In this document: positions 60,906 through 64,000 of the stretch, piece after piece
How the letters are laid out: every line of letters begins with the position of its first letter
How positions within the stretch are numbered: the stretch's first letter is position 1
NCBI GenBank assembly: GCA_016235345.1
Contig: JACRLG010000015.1
Location: forward strand, 156,959-220,958
DNA: 64,000 nucleotides
DNA from: Deltaproteobacteria bacterium
GTDB lineage: Bacteria; Desulfobacterota; Desulfobacteria; Desulfobacterales; Desulfatibacillaceae
Reading direction: 5' to 3'
Notes under the pieces: generated by a model
Database searches by the model: none
Told to the model about the DNA's origin: nothing
The model's input: the letters and a program-made list of their open reading frames with translations, nothing else
Made by a program: the position numbers and the translations under genes

Positions 60906-61694
60906 ATGAAAGAAAATCAAAAAACCGTAATTGACGTGGGCGATGGCGCAGCCATACCCACCCGCAAGGACCGCGACCTTTTCACAGCATGGCGCATAGC
61001 CTTCGTGGGTGCGCTTTTCGCCCTGGTCGGCCTTGTCTCGTTCAACCCGGAAGTCTACTGGGAAGGCTTGAAGTATCTTTCGGACGGCGTTTTGATCACC
61101 TTCCAGGTGACCCTTGCCTCCATATTGTGCGCCCTCATAATCGGGCTTTTCGTGGGACTTGGGCGGGTTTCCAGAATCCGGGTCATTGCGCTCGCCGCCT
61201 CCACCTACGTGGAAGTCATCCGGGGCATCCCTCTTCTTGTCCAGCTTTTCTACATCTATTACGCCCTGGGCCAGTTCGTGAAAATCCCGCCGCTCCCCTC
61301 CGCCATCATCGCCATGAGCATCTGCTACGGCGCGTACATGGGCGAAATCTTCAGGGCCGGAATCGAATCCATAGACAAGGGCCAGACCGAGGCGAGCCTG
61401 TCGCTCGGCATGAACCGCTCGGAAACCATGATCTACGTGGTCCTGCCCCAGGCGCTCCGCACCATTCTGCCGCCCGTGGGCAACGAGTTCATAGCGCTTC
61501 TCAAGGACTCGTCACTTGTCTCGATAATCGCGGTCGCCGACATTCTGCGCCGGGCCAGGGAATTTTCATCCACCAGCTTTTACGTTTTCGAGACCTACAC
61601 CCTGGTGGCGGTGGTTTATCTTCTGATTACGCTCATTCTTTCCAAAATCGTGGGCGTCATGGAGGAAAGGCTTGGACAGCATGAGCGGCGATAA
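60906..61694 (+). CDS. Polar amino-acid ABC transporter permease
   Basis: 262 residues. After a charged N-terminal ~30 residues there are five or six transmembrane helices. The motif [20 protein letters not shown] is the HisMQ-family signature, and the coupling loop is [20 protein letters not shown] then [20 protein letters not shown]. It overlaps the ATPase gene by 14 nt. Confidence 0.94.
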   Translation: MKENQKTVIDVGDGAAIPTRKDRDLFTAWRIAFVGALFALVGLVSFNPEVYWEGLKYLSDGVLITFQVTLASILCALIIGLFVGLGRVSRIRVIALAASTYVEVIRGIPLLVQLFYIYYALGQFVKIPPLPSAIIAMSICYGAYMGEIFRAGIESIDKGQTEASLSLGMNRSETMIYVVLPQALRTILPPVGNEFIALLKDSSLVSIIAVADILRRAREFSSTSFYVFETYTLVAVVYLLITLILSKIVGVMEERLGQHERR

Positions 61695-62421
61695 GCCCAT
61701 AATAAGCATCAAGAGCGTTTACAAGCGATACGGAGCCTTGAACGCCTTAAACGACGTGAGCCTCGACATTTATCCGGGCCAAAGGGTGGTCATAATCGGG
61801 CCGTCCGGGAGCGGCAAGAGCACCCTTTTGCGCTCCATAAATCGGCTGGAAACCATAGACGCCGGAACCATAGAGGTATTCGGCAGGGATATTTACTCGC
61901 CAACGGTAAACATCAACTTGATGCGCCAGGACCTGGGCATGGTGTTTCAGAGCTTCAACCTCTTCCGCCACAAGACCGCGCTTGCCAACCTGACCCTGGC
62001 GCCCATGAAGCTCCGAAAGACCCCCAAGGCGGAGGCGGAAAAAAACGCCATGAGCCTTCTGGAAAAGGTGGGAATCGCCGAAAAGGCCAATCATTACCCT
62101 TCCCAGCTTTCGGGCGGACAGCAGCAGAGAGTGGCCATTGCCCGCGCCCTTGCCATGAATCCAAAGATAATGCTTTTCGACGAGCCAACGAGCGCCCTTG
62201 ACCCGGAAATGATCGGCGAGGTCCTGGAGGTCATGATAAGGCTTGCTCGGGAAGGCATGACAATGGTGGTGGTGACCCACGAGATGGGCTTCGCCCGCGA
62301 GGTGGCCGACCAGGTGGTTTTCATGGAACAGGGCCGGATAATCGAGTCAGCCCCGCCGGACCGCTTTTTCAAGGACCCGGATCATCCGAGGCTTAAGCAG
62401 TTCCTCTCCCAAATCCTCTGA
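61681..62421 (+). CDS. Polar amino-acid ABC transporter ATP-binding protein (GlnQ-type)
   Basis: 246 residues from the ATG at 61681. A TTG nine nt earlier (61672) has GGAGG 6 nt upstream and may be the true start. Walker A is GPSGSGKST, the Q-loop [19 protein letters not shown], the signature [17 protein letters not shown], and Walker [16 protein letters not shown], then [14 protein letters not shown] palindromic 3' element starts 2 nt after the stop. Confidence 0.94.
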   Translation: MSGDKPIISIKSVYKRYGALNALNDVSLDIYPGQRVVIIGPSGSGKSTLLRSINRLETIDAGTIEVFGRDIYSPTVNINLMRQDLGMVFQSFNLFRHKTALANLTLAPMKLRKTPKAEAEKNAMSLLEKVGIAEKANHYPSQLSGGQQQRVAIARALAMNPKIMLFDEPTSALDPEMIGEVLEVMIRLAREGMTMVVVTHEMGFAREVADQVVFMEQGRIIESAPPDRFFKDPDHPRLKQFLSQIL

Positions 62422-62422
62422 C

Positions 62423-62587
62423 AAAAGACCGTCCAAAAACGCGAACTGCTGCGTTGTGCTTCGCCTCGCGGCTCGGTCACGTACAAACATCCTGATTTAG
62501 CCCAAGAACTCTGCGATTTCTTGGGCGGGTACGCTCACTCGCCACTCGCTCGCACGCCTTGCATTTCATCGTTTTTGATCGGTCTTT
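62423..62587 (+). repeat. 3' palindromic element, copy D (after the ABC ATPase gene)
   Basis: The outer stem pairs AAAGACCG..AAAAACG (62424-62441) with CGTTTTT..CGGTCTTT (62570-62587). Conserved strands: CGCGAACTGCTGCG and CTTGCATTTCATCG. TCGGTCACGTACAAA is shared exactly with copy A. A CGTAC/GTACG tip stem is split by an inserted CCCAAGAA/TTCTTGGG hairpin. Confidence 0.8.
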
Positions 62588-62661
62588 AGGGACGATCGGG
62601 AGCTGAAAAAATATTGGCATTTGCAGGAAGGCCGGTTGCGCGGGAGAATATTGGCGGGAAG

Positions 62662-64000
62662 TCAGGAGGTGGGAAGGAGTTCGACCGCCGCCTCCTGTTG
62701 GGTTGCAAGGTGTCGGCGGCGGCTTTTTTTTGCGGCCTTTGCCTGATTCAGCCTCAGCTTGGGAAGCCTTGGCGCGCCCTTGCGCTCCAGTATTTCCTTG
62801 TAACTGAAAACCTTGCCCACGTAGCGGACGGATTCCGCCCCCCGTGCGTAGCCCAGTGGAAGTTTGCGGTGATATGCCTTGAGGGACAGGAGGGGCAGCA
62901 CGTCCTTCATGTCGTGCCAGCTGTTCGGGTTCTTGCCCATGCGCCGGGCGAGTTTCCGGGCGTCCTCAAGATGTCCGGGGCCGATGTTGTAGGCCACCAG
63001 GGCGTAGCGCAGGCGGTTTTCGTTGCCCTTCACCCCCTTTGGCACCTCACGCAGGAGCCTGGCAAGATAGCGGGCTCCTCCCCTGATGCTCTGGTCGGCA
63101 TCATACGGATCGGTGATCCCCAGGCTCGCAGCGGTCCTGTCCGTAATCATCATCAGGCCCTTGACTCCCAGGGCGCTTCTGGCGTCCTCGTCCCATAGCG
63201 ATTCCTGGTAAGCCACGGCGGCCAGCACCTCCCAGGCGATTCCGTGATCCCTCGCGGCCTTCTGAAACTTCAACTCCAACTGGGGCAGACGTGTTCTCAC
63301 CCTCTGGTGAAAGGCCGACGAATCCTTGTGCCCAAGCGACTTCGGGTGCCCGTAATACTTCTCCTTCAGGCCAAGGATCAGCTTTCGGGTCTTGTTCTCC
63401 TCCATGAAAAGATAAACCCTGGCCAGAAGATCGTCCTGCCCCTTGCTGACCGCCCAGGCGAGAGGATATTCCGGGGCCAGGGAAAAGGCCGCCACCACGG
63501 ACGGATAGGTTCTGCGTTCAATGGAGACCAGGTTGGAGTCCAGAACCGCGAAATCGGCCTTTCGCTCTGAGACCATCCTTAGAAGGTCCACGGCCTTTGA
63601 GCCGGGAACCGTGAACCACGTTAGCTTCGGATAATGCGCCCTGAATTCCTCCAGCAGGTACTCGTGATAAGAGCCTTCCACCACTGCGACCTTGTGTTTC
63701 ACAAGCCCTATGACGCTTCTGCATGAAGGCCCAGCCGCCCTGCATACGACCTGGGGCTCCGTGGTGAAATAATCCGGCCCGAAGCGCACCCTGCGCTCCC
63801 TTTCCGGCGTGCGGGCAAGCCCGGCAGCAGCTATGTGGCCGACACCCGCCTCCATTGCCCGGATAACGTCCTCTTCGGTGTCAAGAACCTTGAATTCGGC
63901 CTTTACACCAAGAAATTTTGCGAAAGCCGTGGCCAAGTCATACTCGAACCCGGTCGGCCCGCGCGAGTTTTCAAGATAGGTAGATGGCGACTCGCGTGTA
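62662..64000 (-). CDS. mltF: Membrane-bound lytic murein transglycosylase F (MltF-like), N-terminus cut
   Basis: The frame is open to the right edge; about 446 residues are visible. The N-terminal part is an ABC-type solute-binding module (GPTGFEYDLATAFAKFLGV, RTPERERRVRFGPDYFTTEP). The C-terminal part is a lytic transglycosylase domain with catalytic Glu in VLAAVAYQESLWDEDARSAL, then GVKGLMMITDRTAASLGI and LVAYNIGPGHLEDARKLA. It cleaves peptidoglycan glycan strands at the outer membrane. A basic tail (KAAKKSRRRHLATQ) ends the protein. The signal or lipobox region lies outside the window. Confidence 0.94.
   Translation of the reverse strand, partial: TRESPSTYLENSRGPTGFEYDLATAFAKFLGVKAEFKVLDTEEDVIRAMEAGVGHIAAAGLARTPERERRVRFGPDYFTTEPQVVCRAAGPSCRSVIGLVKHKVAVVEGSYHEYLLEEFRAHYPKLTWFTVPGSKAVDLLRMVSERKADFAVLDSNLVSIERRTYPSVVAAFSLAPEYPLAWAVSKGQDDLLARVYLFMEENKTRKLILGLKEKYYGHPKSLGHKDSSAFHQRVRTRLPQLELKFQKAARDHGIAWEVLAAVAYQESLWDEDARSALGVKGLMMITDRTAASLGITDPYDADQSIRGGARYLARLLREVPKGVKGNENRLRYALVAYNIGPGHLEDARKLARRMGKNPNSWHDMKDVLPLLSLKAYHRKLPLGYARGAESVRYVGKVFSYKEILERKGAPRLPKLRLNQAKAAKKSRRRHLATQQEAAVELLPTS

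Overview
The window is about 60% GC and almost entirely chromosomal housekeeping DNA from a Gram-negative bacterium. It carries lipid A, Kdo and O-antigen genes, MltF and YqgE. Several families point to a sulfate-reducer-like member of the Desulfobacterota, an inference from gene content: a Tup tungstate transporter, PATAN/DUF4388 proteins joined to cyclic-nucleotide or PilZ domains, DUF4416, a YicC-RemA-Gmk order, and iron-sulfur flavoproteins. No rRNA, tRNA, CRISPR array, prophage or intact insertion sequence was seen. No sulfate-reduction marker lies in the window, so genus and species cannot be named.

Layout. 1-7.6 kb (minus): a partial RNase II/R-family gene, comF, icd, rlmB, gmk, remA-like, yicC. 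7.6-13.6 kb (minus): an envelope operon running fkbM, GT4, GT9 heptosyltransferase-like, O-antigen ligase, LpxL-like acyltransferase, a Trm112-like protein and DUF4416. 13.7-14.8 kb: queD-queE. 15.1-22.3 kb (plus): two PlsC-like acyltransferases, yqgE, truA, then kdtA-lpxK-ELM1. 22.5-26.3 kb (minus): a zinc-ribbon protein, a PATAN-cNMP protein and two FMN-reductase-like flavoproteins. 26.8-29.7 kb: an M48 protease with TPRs, an Smr protein and a Cys-rich miniprotein. 30.2-32.9 kb (plus): a ModE-type HTH regulator and tupABC. 33-43 kb: an AT-rich orphan coupled to dusB, gamma-carbonic anhydrase, glycogen phosphorylase, STAS, nitroreductase, phosphoesterase, cardiolipin synthase and amidohydrolase. 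43.5-49.2 kb (minus): a noncanonical Hsp70 with its own GrpE, downstream of a cNMP-PilZ protein and a large PATAN protein. 49.6-57 kb (minus): EamA exporter, a small acidic protein, phosphomannomutase, RtcB-archease, an EEP-family enzyme and an exported phospholipase D-like protein. 57.2-64 kb: CoA-disulfide reductase-rhodanese, a methyltransferase, a polar amino-acid ABC transporter and partial mltF.

Two signals stand out. The first is a family of nested palindromic elements sitting 0-4 nt after stop codons (22339, 39655, 40558, 43403, 62423), always in the same orientation to the upstream gene. The outer and inner stems differ completely between copies but keep their pairing, while the strands between the stems are conserved. 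Remnants occur at rlmB, yqgE and possibly comF, and at two of these a GTAGGTTGGG-type palindrome follows the same internal point. The second is the PATAN / cNMP-PilZ / GrpE / Hsp70 gene set, which looks like a second-messenger-linked chaperone module. The Hsp70 lacks the usual C-terminal lid and has an extra segment between its ATPase and substrate domains.
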